Source: CAWGUU01 sp963825765
GTDB lineage: Bacteria > Actinomycetota > Acidimicrobiia > Acidimicrobiales > AC-14
Length of the DNA stretch: 64,000 bases
Reading direction: 5' to 3'
NCBI GenBank assembly: GCA_963825765.1
Contig: CAWGUU010000009.1
Span: 248,001 to 312,000, forward strand
Part shown: piece after piece, positions 51,901 through 58,485 of the stretch
Layout: each line of letters begins with the position of its first letter
Numbering within the stretch: position 1 is the stretch's first letter
Notes under the pieces: generated by a model
The model's database searches: none
What the model was told of the DNA's origin: nothing
The model's input: only the letters and a program-made list of their open reading frames with translations
Program-made: the position numbers and the translations under genes

Positions 51901-52232
51901 CATCGAATGGCGCCTGCTGGCCGACGAGGCCGACCTCGAGCTCGACGTCCGCCGAGGCGGCCTCGACCTCAGCGTCGAGGTGCCCAAGGCCGAGGGGTCG
52001 GCGCTGGGGGCCGAGGTTTCGTCCGCCCTGTTCGACAGAGTGCAGACCTGCGACAACCACTGCGAGTTCTGCTTCATCCACCAGCTGCCGAAGGGCCTGC
52101 GCAAGAGCCTGTACGTCAAGGACGACGACTACCGGTTGTCGTTCCTCTACGGCAACTACACGACCCTCACCCGCTTCACCGAACTCGACCTCGAGCGGGT
52201 CGTCACCGAGCGCCTCAGCCCGATCAACGTGA
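48435..52232 (+). CDS. 3' fragment: WD40 end, Roc-like GTPase, zinc ribbon, DUF4365-like (open frame runs on)
   Basis: In the second frame a GTG at 48435 could restart translation inside repeat 12/13. Recognisable sequence runs to about 50657 (SVRRWRERVLAERL). The frame then stays open antisense to the whole of ispH and into the DUF512 gene, stopping only at 52230-52232. The part after 50660 is almost certainly not a real protein domain. A single-base loss in CGACTGA at 50655-50661 would restore a stop exactly at the end of the DUF4365-like region. Confidence 0.4.
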   Translation: MWSIAYHPDGTHALSGSGDNTVRVWDLATGACQRVLEGHTAEVWSVAYHPDGRTVLSAATNNVLRIWGSEVVEAPTRPSAAQVSYSNAKVVLVGESQAGKSGLAIRLAHDRWEPSESTIGAWATRFLVHPSTAPAATEPDVDREIWLWDFGGQADQRLIHQLYMRDTALAVLVFDGQRDDVVARLWDWNRALSASGDEFPKILVAARTDINPVRLSGAQLDEFRAAAGFATYIETSAKADVRCGELRDAIVEAIDWTRIPWRSSPETFRRLKQEILALRDGGRALTSTKELRDWLPGKVGPFEPDELDAVVGLLAGPGAVMALGFGDYVLLQPELLNAYAQAVIKSLRDDPYERGCILEERVLRGDLVYPQDFVRLPEADERIVLHAMHKQLVERAICLRDQHPTGKRPTMLVFPSYFRRERPDRPTQPQFFMTYRFSGFIDEVYATLVVRLHHTEPFESTELWRNAADFRTVGGHEIGVRLVPKADGTAELEIHCDPGTPTSDQVLLAKYVHDHLEATGVTRLRTYICPACSTPVENRATALKRLLEGKDDIGCAYCEGRVPLWDEIEQLLASDDVRARVEEMRRASQVVLDTESRERVLVGDVYSTVARAGQIAREITVGDHGIDVEIEFKSDDGQATGRRLYLQLKSGDSHLRHRKRDDAQVFRIDKARHADYWADQAFPVMLVVGDSAGEIEWMEIGELLRHQRTTGDWPATQINFVGERFDVMSVRRWRERVLAERLTGRSAGEGGQHVAGGYHAIVGEGRRRRRRTAQADAHDGVEGHQQLAQLPGRREVLVLVGHRHQLDALYGGQPVDHGGDQLLRRRRPRGDADRARQVVRQLVGPVDAVDARTAGGLGHLLEGDGVGRVGRPDHHDGVGRLGDAGERGLTVGGGEAEVAAAGHPQLGEPLAGRLQHTRPVVVAERGLGQQGHRSAGVGQVGDVGVGLDQVDGVGRHRHGAHRLVVALVAHVQDRVALAGPDLHFVVDLGDEGADGVNDEPALAPGGGHDLGRRSVGAEHQGRTLGDLRHVVDEHHAQSPEPVDDELVVHDLVVAVHRRLEHPHHPGQGFYRHLHACAEAARRGQQHSVDGHTVHATGPAPPPTSVLRPDRAAGAVSWEACLHLSSSLSRPDPRPNGQVSSPATRSSPSTVASRATSSNGACWPTRPTSSSTSAEAASTSASRCPRPRGRRWGPRFRPPCSTECRPATTTASSASSTSCRRACARACTSRTTTTGCRSSTATTRPSPASPNSTSSGSSPSASARST
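50670..51707 (-). CDS. ispH: 4-hydroxy-3-methylbut-2-enyl diphosphate reductase
   Basis: 345 aa. The three iron-sulfur cysteines are in APRGFCAGVEMAI, VVDAVCPLVTKVH and DLCFATTNRQSA. YCYHEIVHNQLVV and GHEGHDEAVGTM supply substrate-binding His residues, and VIGSANSSNTVAL is the conserved SNS loop. It makes IPP and DMAPP in the last step of the MEP pathway. The ATG at 51707 lies 7 nt from a TAGCGT box. Confidence 0.97.
   Translation of the reverse strand: MAVDRVLLAAPRGFCAGVEMAIKALAWMVRVFEPPVYCYHEIVHNQLVVDRFRRLGVVFVDDVSEVPKGAPLMLSAHGSAPEVVAAARGKGGFVVDAVCPLVTKVHHEVKVRAGKGYSILYVGHEGHDEAVGTMAVAPDTIHLVESDADVADLPDPGGPVALLAQTTLSHHDWAGVLEAARKRFPELWMPGRSDLCFATTNRQSALTRIAESADAIVVIGSANSSNTVALEKVAKAAGCPRVYRVNRADELPDDLSGTVGVTAGASAPEELVTAVIDRLAPVQGVELVSVTDEDEYFPPPRELRELLVALDTVVSVSLGGAAPTASPFADDRVVAASDVLAALAG
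51715..51720 (-). promoter_or_regulatory. leaderless -10 TAGCGT of ispH
   Basis: The minus strand reads TAGCGT, 7 nt before the ATG at 51707. Confidence 0.6.
51778..51783 (+). promoter_or_regulatory. leaderless -10 TATCCT of the DUF512 gene
   Basis: TATCCT 7 nt before the GTG at 51791; GGGAGG fills the spacer. Confidence 0.55.
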
Positions 52233-53176
52233 GCATCCACGCCACCGACCCCGACGTCCGGGCCCGGATGCTGCGCAACCGCCGCGGCGCCACCAGCCTG
52301 CGCTGGCTGCGCGCCCTCCTCGACGCCGGGATCGAGGTGCACGGCCAGGTCGTCGTCTGCCCGGGCGTGAACGACGGCGACGTGCTCGAGGACACTCTGG
52401 CCGGCATCCTCGACCGCTTTCCCGAGCTGGCCACCGCCTGCATCGTCCCGCTCGGCGTCAGCCGCTATTCGGCCGAGGGCTCGATGCGACCGCACACCCA
52501 GGACGAGGCGCTCGCCGTCGTCGACGCCGTCGAGGACTGGCAGGCCGTGTTCCTCGCCACCGTCGGCCGTCGGGTGGCCTTCGCCGCCGACGAGTACTAC
52601 CTCCTGGCCGGCCGTCCCTTCCCGCCGGCCGAGGCCTACGAGGGATTCCCCCAGCACGAGGACGGCGTGGGCATGGCCCGGGCCTTCGAGGAGGAGCTGC
52701 TCGGCCGGTGCGGCGGCGACGCCATCGGCGTCCAGCCCGGCTTCTTCGCCTGGGTCGACGGCGCCCCCGCCGACGGCTACCGCGCCGAGCGAACTGGTTC
52801 CACAGAACGGGGCCAGGCCCTGCTGTGTGGAACCAGTTCCCAGCCGAAGAGCAGCCAGCCCGTCGGCATCCTCACCGGCGAGTACGGCGCCCGGGTCCTC
52901 GAGCCCCTCGTCGCCGGGCTCGACCGGCCCGACGTCCGGGTCATCCCCGTGGAGAACCGTTTCTTCGGCGGCAACATCGGCGTCACCGGGCTGCTGGTGG
53001 GGGAGGACCTGGCCCGGGCCCTGGCGGCCGAGCCCGAGGGCCACCGCTACCTGCTTCCCGACGTCTGCCTCTCCAACGGGCTCTTCCTGGACGGCACGGG
53101 CCCCGACGCGCTACCCCGCCCCGTGGAGATCGTCGTCACCGACGGTATCTCCCTGCGAAAGGCCCTGGGCGCATGA
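51791..53176 (+). CDS. DUF512 / PDZ iron-sulfur radical-SAM-like protein
   Basis: 461 aa. A PDZ-like start (AVAPGSPAERAGLLPGDEVL, about 8-60) leads to CDNHCEFCFIHQLPKGLRKS, whose Cys-x3-Cys-x2-Cys binds a 4Fe-4S cluster. YKDDDYRLSFLYGNYTTLT-like sequence, INVSIHATDPDVRARMLRN and VCPGVNDG complete the DUF512 pattern. The gene order ispH, DUF512, der is common in actinobacteria; the reaction is unknown. At residues about 334-350 (52791-52839) the coding sequence contains an in-frame palindromic element whose translation (RTGSTERGQALLCGTSS) has no counterpart that I know in the family. GTG start, leaderless. Confidence 0.88.
   Translation: MPAPVVVAVAPGSPAERAGLLPGDEVLSLNGRQPRDVIEWRLLADEADLELDVRRGGLDLSVEVPKAEGSALGAEVSSALFDRVQTCDNHCEFCFIHQLPKGLRKSLYVKDDDYRLSFLYGNYTTLTRFTELDLERVVTERLSPINVSIHATDPDVRARMLRNRRGATSLRWLRALLDAGIEVHGQVVVCPGVNDGDVLEDTLAGILDRFPELATACIVPLGVSRYSAEGSMRPHTQDEALAVVDAVEDWQAVFLATVGRRVAFAADEYYLLAGRPFPPAEAYEGFPQHEDGVGMARAFEEELLGRCGGDAIGVQPGFFAWVDGAPADGYRAERTGSTERGQALLCGTSSQPKSSQPVGILTGEYGARVLEPLVAGLDRPDVRVIPVENRFFGGNIGVTGLLVGEDLARALAAEPEGHRYLLPDVCLSNGLFLDGTGPDALPRPVEIVVTDGISLRKALGA
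52791..52839. repeat. palindromic element, family A copy 3, inside DUF512 gene
   Basis: Perfect arms GAACTGGTTCCAC (52791-52803) and GTGGAACCAGTTC (52827-52839) surround an odd palindrome, GGGCC-A-GGCCC. The layout (GAACTGGT outer arm, ACAG, short odd palindrome) equals copies at 9218 and 58426, but the inner bases differ in a way that preserves pairing. It keeps the reading frame. Confidence 0.7.
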
Positions 53177-54516
53177 CCACCACCTCCACGCCGACGGCGA
53201 CCCATACGACAACGAGCCTGCCGGTCGTGGCCGTCGTCGGCCGCCCCAACGTGGGCAAGTCGACCCTGGTCAACCGCATCGTCGGCCGGCGGGAGGCGAT
53301 CGTCGAGGAGCACCCGGGCGTCACCCGCGACCGCAAGGAGATCGAGGCCGACTGGGCCGGGCGGGACTTCATGCTCGTCGACACCGGTGGCTGGCTCGCC
53401 GGCGGGGACTCGCTCGACGCCCAGGTCAGCCGCCAGGCCGAGAAGGCCATCGCCACCGCCGACGTCATCCTCTTCGTGCTCGACGTCACCGTGGGGCTCA
53501 CCGACGAGGACGACAGGGTGGCCGAGGTGCTCCGCCGCTCGGGACGGCCGGTCGTGGTCGTGGCCAACAAGGTCGACAGCGCCCAGCGGGAGGCCGACGC
53601 CTGGACGTTCGCCCGCCTCGGCCTGGGCGACCCCATCGCGGTGAGCGCACTGCACGGCCGCCAGAGCGGCGAGCTGCTCGACGCGGTGGTCGAACTCCTG
53701 CCGCCCCCGCCCGAGGCCGCCGAGCCGGATCCCGGCGACGGCGGGGTCAAGGTCCCCGGCGTGGCCATCGTCGGACGCCCCAACGTGGGCAAGTCGACCC
53801 TCTTCAACCGGCTGATAGGCGACGAGCGGTCCATCGTCCACGACCTGCCCGGCACCACCCGCGACACCATCGACACGGTCGTGGAGACCGACGCCGGCCC
53901 CGTCCGCTTCATCGACACCGCCGGCATGCGGCGCAAGAGCCGCATCGGCGAGGGTGCCGAGTACTACTCGTTGGTCCGGGCCCTGCAGGCCATCGACAGG
54001 GCCGACGTGGCCTGCCTGGTGATCGACGCCACCGAGGGCGTCACCCATCAGGACCAGCGCCTGGCCGAGCGGATCGACGCCGCCGGCAGCCCGGTCGTCA
54101 TCATCCTGAACAAGTGGGACCTGCTGGCCGCCGAGAAGCGGGCCGAGGTCGTCGACCAGTCCGCCGACCGGCTCGCCTTCCTCGGCTACGCGCCCACGGT
54201 CAAGATCAGCGCCCTCTCCGGCAAGGGGGCGCACAAGCTGATCCCCGCCATCGACGAGTCCATCTCCGCCTACCACCGCCGCGTCCCCACCCGGCAGCTC
54301 AACCTCGTGATCCAGGCCGCCCAGGCGGCCCAGCCGGCGCCCGGAGGCAAGATCCTCTACATCACCCAGGGCACCACCGACCCGCCCACGTTCGTCGTGT
54401 TCTCCACCAAGGCCCTGCCGGCGCCCTACCTGCGGTACCTGGAGCGTCGCATCCGCGAGCACTTCGACTTCGGCCCCACGCCCCTGAAGTTCCGCGTGCG
54501 CCGCCGCGCCCGCTGA
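53173..54516 (+). CDS. der: ribosome biogenesis GTPase Der
   Basis: 447 aa with two tandem GTPase domains, GRPNVGKSTLVNRIVG (about 22-37) and GRPNVGKSTLFNRLIG (about 201-216), each followed by DTGG or DTAG G3 motifs and NKVD or NKWD G4 motifs. A KH-like C-terminal domain ends RRIREHFDFGPTPLKFRVRRR. It matures the 50S subunit. Starts ATGA, overlapping the DUF512 stop. The first 16 residues are Thr-rich and variable. Confidence 0.97.
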   Translation: MTTTSTPTATHTTTSLPVVAVVGRPNVGKSTLVNRIVGRREAIVEEHPGVTRDRKEIEADWAGRDFMLVDTGGWLAGGDSLDAQVSRQAEKAIATADVILFVLDVTVGLTDEDDRVAEVLRRSGRPVVVVANKVDSAQREADAWTFARLGLGDPIAVSALHGRQSGELLDAVVELLPPPPEAAEPDPGDGGVKVPGVAIVGRPNVGKSTLFNRLIGDERSIVHDLPGTTRDTIDTVVETDAGPVRFIDTAGMRRKSRIGEGAEYYSLVRALQAIDRADVACLVIDATEGVTHQDQRLAERIDAAGSPVVIILNKWDLLAAEKRAEVVDQSADRLAFLGYAPTVKISALSGKGAHKLIPAIDESISAYHRRVPTRQLNLVIQAAQAAQPAPGGKILYITQGTTDPPTFVVFSTKALPAPYLRYLERRIREHFDFGPTPLKFRVRRRAR

Positions 54517-54524
54517 GGGACCAG

Positions 54525-54530
54525 TAGCAT
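54525..54530 (+). promoter_or_regulatory. leaderless -10 TAGCAT
   Basis: TAGCAT 7 nt before the ATG at 54538; this spacing favours the ATG over the in-frame GTG at 54535. Confidence 0.55.
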
Positions 54531-54537
54531 TTCCGTG

Positions 54538-55635
54538 ATGTCGGTGGAGTATCCCGTCCTTCTGCTGGTGTCGGCCGGGTGCATCGGGGCCGCGTTCATA
54601 TGGGGACGGTCGGCCCGAAGGCTCCAGAAGTCGTGGCGGCGCTTCAGCAGGGGCATGGAGGCGGACCGGCCCGGGAGCCAGATCGCGGCCCAGCTGGCCC
54701 ACAGCGCCTACCGCAAGGAGCTCCACACCACGCTGCTGTACTCCGTCGCGGCCACCGTCGCGGCGGCGGCGTCGTTCGCCAACGCGGTGCTGGTCGGGGT
54801 GGCGGTGGTGCTGGGCGTCGTGCCGATCGCCATCTCGGTGGTGTACGGGCGGAAGTTCCTCGATCAGGCCGGCTTCATCGAGGAGCAGGCCCGCCAGGAG
54901 GCCAAGGCCGCCCAGGTCCTCGACCAGAAGGACCTCGCCCCCCGGCACTGGGCCGCCCGCCTGGCGCCGATGGACCTGCCGGGCTTCGAGGGCTTCGAGG
55001 TGGGCCGGGCCTACGAGCCCGGCGACGGGTTCATGGCCGGCGACTTCTTCGACGTCGTGTCGATCGGCCCCAAACGCCTGGCCGCGGTCATCGGCGACGT
55101 CTCCGGCCACGGCATCGAGTCGTCCATCACCGCTTTCCAGGTCAAGTACCTGCTCCGGGTGTTCCTGCGCCAGTACCGCGACCCGGCCCAGGCCCTGGAG
55201 CAGCTCAACGCCGTCATCTCCGCCCAGACCGGTGCCGAGGAGTTCGTGTCCCTGTGCGTGGCGGTGTTCGACCAGACGGCCGGCACCCTCCGCCACGCCT
55301 CCGCCGGCCACCCGCCGGCGTGGTTGTGGCACGACGGCGAGGTGCGGCCGCTGCGCACGACCGGGCCCATGCTCACCCTCGACCCCAAAGCCTCGTACTT
55401 CAGCCGCGAGGTGTCACTCGAGCCGGGTGACCTGCTGATCCTCTACACCGACGGGCTGACCGAGGCCCGGGCCGGCGACGCCCTCTTCGGCGAGGAGCGG
55501 ATCGCCCAGCACGTCCGCCGCGACCCCAGGGTGGCGGCCGACGTCTTGTGCAAGAGCCTGCTGGCCGCGGCCCGTGACTTCGCCACCGTCCCGCTCCGGG
55601 ACGACGTCGCAATCCTCGCCATCCGGCGCATCTGA
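54538..55635 (+). CDS. membrane-bound SpoIIE/PP2C-type protein phosphatase
   Basis: 365 aa. One N-terminal TM (about 7-23), a polar helix, two more hydrophobic segments (about 62-105) and then a PPM/SpoIIE catalytic domain: GFMAGDFFDVVSIG and AVIGDVSGHGIESSI hold the metal-binding Asp residues, SAGHPPAWLWH follows and LLILYTDGLTEAR and LRDDVAILAIRR close it. It would dephosphorylate serine or threonine on a regulator, often an anti-sigma antagonist, at the inner membrane. No anti-sigma factor is adjacent. Confidence 0.88.
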   Translation: MSVEYPVLLLVSAGCIGAAFIWGRSARRLQKSWRRFSRGMEADRPGSQIAAQLAHSAYRKELHTTLLYSVAATVAAAASFANAVLVGVAVVLGVVPIAISVVYGRKFLDQAGFIEEQARQEAKAAQVLDQKDLAPRHWAARLAPMDLPGFEGFEVGRAYEPGDGFMAGDFFDVVSIGPKRLAAVIGDVSGHGIESSITAFQVKYLLRVFLRQYRDPAQALEQLNAVISAQTGAEEFVSLCVAVFDQTAGTLRHASAGHPPAWLWHDGEVRPLRTTGPMLTLDPKASYFSREVSLEPGDLLILYTDGLTEARAGDALFGEERIAQHVRRDPRVAADVLCKSLLAAARDFATVPLRDDVAILAIRRI

Positions 55636-55649
55636 CCTGGCCCACCTGG

Positions 55650-55850
55650 ATGCCGTGGTGCGACGACTGCAGCCGTTACTGGAAGGCCGAGGAGCTCGAA
55701 GGCGACGGTGAGTGCCCGACCTGCCACGCCGAGATCGGCGAGGCCCCGAAGACCCCCTGGCACCTGAAGCTGCTGGTGCTGGCGGTCGTGCTCTACCTCG
55801 GGTGGCGGGCCGTGCAGGGCGTGGAGTGGGCCATCCACCACTTCACGTAG
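55650..55850 (+). CDS. small zinc-ribbon membrane protein
   Basis: 66 aa. Two CxxC knuckles (MPWCDDCSRYW and GECPTCHAEIG) form a zinc ribbon, followed by a hydrophobic segment (about 41-55, LKLLVLAVVLYLGW) and a short tail. It follows the phosphatase by 14 bp, so it is probably in the same transcript. Function unknown; the zinc ribbon would face the cytoplasm if the N-terminus is inside. Confidence 0.7.
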   Translation: MPWCDDCSRYWKAEELEGDGECPTCHAEIGEAPKTPWHLKLLVLAVVLYLGWRAVQGVEWAIHHFT

Positions 55851-55859
55851 CTCGGCCGA

Positions 55860-56609
55860 CTAGCCGAGCACGTGCACCGGCGTGCCGATGTGGATGCGGT
55901 CGGGCAGGATGTCGGCGGCGGCCATGGAGATGCGCACGCACCCGTGCGACGCCGGGTAGTTGGGCACCGACAGCGACCCGTGGATGGCGTAGCCGCCCAC
56001 GAAGTACTGGGAGTTGTACAGCCGGCCGTAGCGGCTGGTCTCCCAACCCGACCGCTGGCTGTAGATGTGGAACGAGCCGGTGACGGTCGGCGTGCTGGAC
56101 GTGCCCGACGAGACCGGAAGGATCCAGCTGAGGGCGCCGCCGTCATAGAGGAAGAGGACCTGGCGGGTGAGGTCGATCTCGATCCGGTGGGCCTCGCCGC
56201 CTGGGACGAGGGGAGCGGGGCCGGTGGTGGTGGCCAGGATGGCGGCGCCCACCGAGTCGGAGTACTCGCCGGTGCGCTCCATCCCGTGGACCTTCTGGAA
56301 GGCCATGACCGCGGAGCCGGCGACGTCGTCGATGACACCGTCCGCGGAGCCGACGAAGTAGTGCAACGCTTCCAGCTTCTGCTCGACCGCGAGAGGCGTG
56401 ACCGGCCCGGGCGAGGCGATGACAGGGGATGCCGGGGTCGATGGCGCCGCCCCCGCCCCCGCTCCCGCCGGGATGGGATCGGGTCCGCCGACGCCGACGC
56501 CGGGGGGGCCGAACTTGATGCTTGGCGGCGCCGCCCAGGCAGGCGTCGCCGTCAGCGCGACGAGAACGCCGAGAAGCACCCCGCAGAGCCTCTTCGTGGT
56601 GAAGGTCAT
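55860..56609 (-). CDS. L,D-transpeptidase with peptidoglycan-binding domain
   Basis: 249 aa. A signal peptide (TTKRLCGVLLGVLVALTATPAWA, cleaved before APPS) and a Pro/Gly linker precede a PG_binding_1 repeat (LEALHYFVGSADGVID, VMAFQKVHGMERTG) and a YkuD domain with IDLTRQVLFLYDGG, YFVGGYAIHG and the catalytic SHGCVRIS (Cys about residue 229). It forms 3-3 cross-links in peptidoglycan or anchors proteins to it, outside the membrane. The ATG at 56609 gives the best signal peptide; an in-frame start at 56669 adds 20 residues. Confidence 0.9.
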   Translation of the reverse strand: MTFTTKRLCGVLLGVLVALTATPAWAAPPSIKFGPPGVGVGGPDPIPAGAGAGAAPSTPASPVIASPGPVTPLAVEQKLEALHYFVGSADGVIDDVAGSAVMAFQKVHGMERTGEYSDSVGAAILATTTGPAPLVPGGEAHRIEIDLTRQVLFLYDGGALSWILPVSSGTSSTPTVTGSFHIYSQRSGWETSRYGRLYNSQYFVGGYAIHGSLSVPNYPASHGCVRISMAAADILPDRIHIGTPVHVLG

Positions 56610-56674
56610 GCGCACAGTGTTGCCGACCGGACCCGTTCTATGCGCTTCGGAGCGGACTACCATCGACACAGAGA

Positions 56675-56749
56675 CGGGCTGTGGCGCAGCTTGGTTAGCG
56701 CGCTTGACTGGGGGTCAAGAGGTCGGGAGTTCAAATCTCCCCAGCCCGA
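56675..56749 (+). tRNA. tRNA-Pro (anticodon GGG)
   Basis: Acceptor CGGGCTG pairs with CAGCCCG. D-arm GCGC-AGCTTGGTTA-GCGC. Anticodon stem CTTGA and TCAAG around loop CTGGGGG. T-arm GGGAG-TTCAAAT-CTCCC. The discriminator is A and the 3' CCA is not encoded. 75 nt in all. Confidence 0.95.
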
Positions 56750-56766
56750 CCGCAAAAGAGCAGGTA

Positions 56767-56793
56767 AGAGGGGGTGCGCTGAGCACCCCCTCT
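56767..56793 (+). terminator. hairpin terminator after tRNA-Pro
   Basis: An 11-bp perfect stem (AGAGGGGGTGC, 56767-56777, with GCACCCCCTCT, 56783-56793) closes a GCTGA loop 17 nt after the tRNA. It is followed by a C/T-rich run rather than a clean T-tract. Confidence 0.75.
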
Positions 56794-56847
56794 CGCTGTC
56801 TCAGTCCAATGTATGCAGGATGTATGTAGAAATTCTCGCTCCGGGCC

Positions 56848-56853
56848 TAGAAT
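56848..56853 (+). promoter_or_regulatory. leaderless -10 TAGAAT of the integrase
   Basis: TAGAAT 8 nt before the GTG at 56862, with TGTAGA (56825-56830) 17 bp upstream as a weak -35. This places the start at 56862 rather than the ATG at 56820. Confidence 0.5.
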
Positions 56854-56861
56854 CGGTCGGC

Positions 56862-57998
56862 GTGGAGTGGATCACGGTGGGCGAACCGGAGGTGCAGAAG
56901 CAGCGCGGCAAGTGGGTTGTGCGACAGGCCGGGCACGACCCGGTGACGGGCCGACGGCGGGTCAAGCAGCTCGCCACGCTGCCCACCAGGCGAGCGGCGA
57001 CGAGGTACCGGGCCTCGGTGTTGGCCGGACGGGCCGGAACCGGGACCGAGACGGTCGGCCAGTTCCTCGAACAGGTGTGGCTCCCGTTGAAGAAGGGACG
57101 GGTGGAGACGAGCTCGCTCGATCAGTACTCCTGGGCCGTACGCCGCCACGTCGTCCCGCTCGTCGGAGCGGTGCGCCTCTGCGATTTCACGGTGGAGGTG
57201 GCCGACGACTGGGTCACGGCTCTCACGGCTGTGAACAATCTCGGCAAGCCCCGGCTCGGACCGACCTCGGCCCGGCTCGTGCGCAAGGTGCTGTCGATGG
57301 CGATGGAGGAGGCGGTGCAGCGGGGCCGGCTGGCCCGCAACCCGATGGTTCTCACCCCGCCGCCGAAGCCGGACCGCGACCACAAGAAGCTGGGCTGGAC
57401 CCTCGAGGAGGCCCGGACATTCCTGGCTGCCGCGTCGGGTCACCGGTTGTACGCCGCGTTCCACCTGAGCCTGGTCACCGGTCTCCGTCGAGGCGAGATC
57501 CTGGGTCTGCGATGGTCCGACGTCGATCTGCTGCGACGCCAGCTCGAGGTCGCCCAGCAGCTGTCGGTGGAACGGGGCAGACCGGTGATCAAGCAGCTCG
57601 AGACCGCCCGGAGCACCCGGGCGGTGACCTTCGGTGCCGCCACCGCCAAGGTGCTGGCGGCGCACCGCACGCGTCAGGAGTCCGAGGCCGAGTCCGCCGG
57701 ACCGGCCTGGAAAGACTCCGGCCTGGTCGTCACCACCGTCCTCGGCGGGTGGGTCGACCCCAACAACTTCCGACGCCTGATGGACTCACTGATCGAGGCG
57801 GCCGGCGTCCCCCGCATCACCCCCAAGGGCCTCCGCCACACCGCCCAGGCGGTCGGCCGGGTCGTCGTGGGAGACCACACGGTCATGCAGGAGCGGCTCG
57901 GCCACGCGGACGTTGGGAGCGGCCTCGGCACCATCACCCACACCGTCACCGACCAGCACCGGGAGGCAGGCGACCGCCTTGACGAAGTCTTCAGTTGA
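56862..57998 (+). CDS. tyrosine-family phage integrase, catalytically degenerate
   Basis: 378 aa. An N-terminal arm-binding region (QKQRGKWVVRQAGHDPVTGR), a SAM-like core-binding domain (about 60-150) and the catalytic domain with TGLRRGEILGLRWSDVD (catalytic Arg) and RLGHADV. The HxxR box reads K322-G-L-R325 instead of H-x-L-R, and the nucleophile position, in GTITHTVTD where active enzymes have TYSH or TYTH, is Ile358. It should therefore be unable to cut DNA. It lies next to tRNA-Pro, a usual attachment site, but no excisionase, cargo or repeated tRNA end is visible, so it looks like the remnant of an integrated element. Confidence 0.85.
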   Translation: MEWITVGEPEVQKQRGKWVVRQAGHDPVTGRRRVKQLATLPTRRAATRYRASVLAGRAGTGTETVGQFLEQVWLPLKKGRVETSSLDQYSWAVRRHVVPLVGAVRLCDFTVEVADDWVTALTAVNNLGKPRLGPTSARLVRKVLSMAMEEAVQRGRLARNPMVLTPPPKPDRDHKKLGWTLEEARTFLAAASGHRLYAAFHLSLVTGLRRGEILGLRWSDVDLLRRQLEVAQQLSVERGRPVIKQLETARSTRAVTFGAATAKVLAAHRTRQESEAESAGPAWKDSGLVVTTVLGGWVDPNNFRRLMDSLIEAAGVPRITPKGLRHTAQAVGRVVVGDHTVMQERLGHADVGSGLGTITHTVTDQHREAGDRLDEVFS

Positions 57999-58039
57999 CC
58001 GTGCAGGAACCTGGAACGTGTCCAGGTATTTGCACGGTC
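57997..58039. repeat. palindromic element, family C copy 2
   Basis: GACCGTGCA (57997-58005) pairs with TGCACGGTC (58031-58039) and CCTGGA (58010-58015) with TCCAGG (58021-58026) around a 5-nt loop. It starts inside the integrase stop and separates convergent genes, so it may terminate both. Shares CGTGCAGGAA and TTTGCACG with 14950-15012. Confidence 0.7.
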
Positions 58040-58076
58040 GGCGCGTAGGCGGCCGGGCCGGGTCGGTGGTGGTCGC

Positions 58077-58322
58077 CTACCGCCCCACGTCGTCGTAATC
58101 GTCGGGCTCGTCGTCGTCATCGCTCTCGGGCGCATCCGGCTCGACGACCACGACCGCGTTGGAGTCATCGACACTGACCTCGAGGGTGGTGCCGTCCGCC
58201 ATGGAGATCTCCACCTGCCAGTCCGCTCCGCCCTCGACGTCGCGCTCGACCGAGCTGGACGTCCCGCCCCCCACGGCTTCGACTGCGGCCGCGATCGCCT
58301 GGTCGACCTCCGAGCCGGTCAC
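58077..58322 (-). CDS. small PepSY-like acidic protein
   Basis: 81 aa. EVDQAIAAAVEAVGG, VERDVEGGADWQVEISMADG and TTLEVSVDDSNAVVVVEPD look like one PepSY-type helix-plus-sheet unit, followed by an Asp-rich tail (DDDDEPDDYDD). There is no signal peptide from the GTG at 58322, and an in-frame stop lies 8 codons upstream, so the protein may be a truncated descendant of a secreted one. Function unknown. Confidence 0.5.
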   Translation of the reverse strand: MTGSEVDQAIAAAVEAVGGGTSSSVERDVEGGADWQVEISMADGTTLEVSVDDSNAVVVVEPDAPESDDDDEPDDYDDVGR

Positions 58323-58425
58323 ATTCCACGCGACGCGTCAGCGACGTTCGAGCAACGTAGGGCCTCCGCCGATCGGTGGCACGCGCCCCAGGCTACGCGC
58401 ACGCGGGGCGGCGGCGTCTGCCGCG

Positions 58426-58474
58426 CAACTGGTGACACAGGACCGCGCCTGGCGCGGTTGAGCGTCACCAGTTC
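58426..58474. repeat. palindromic element, family A copy 2
   Basis: AACTGGTGAC (58427-58436) pairs with GTCACCAGTT (58464-58473) around CGCGCC-T-GGCGCG. It differs from the copy at 9218-9270 at only a few positions. Lies just downstream of the OmpA-family gene (minus strand). Confidence 0.85.
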
Positions 58475-58485
58475 GGATGAAGCCC

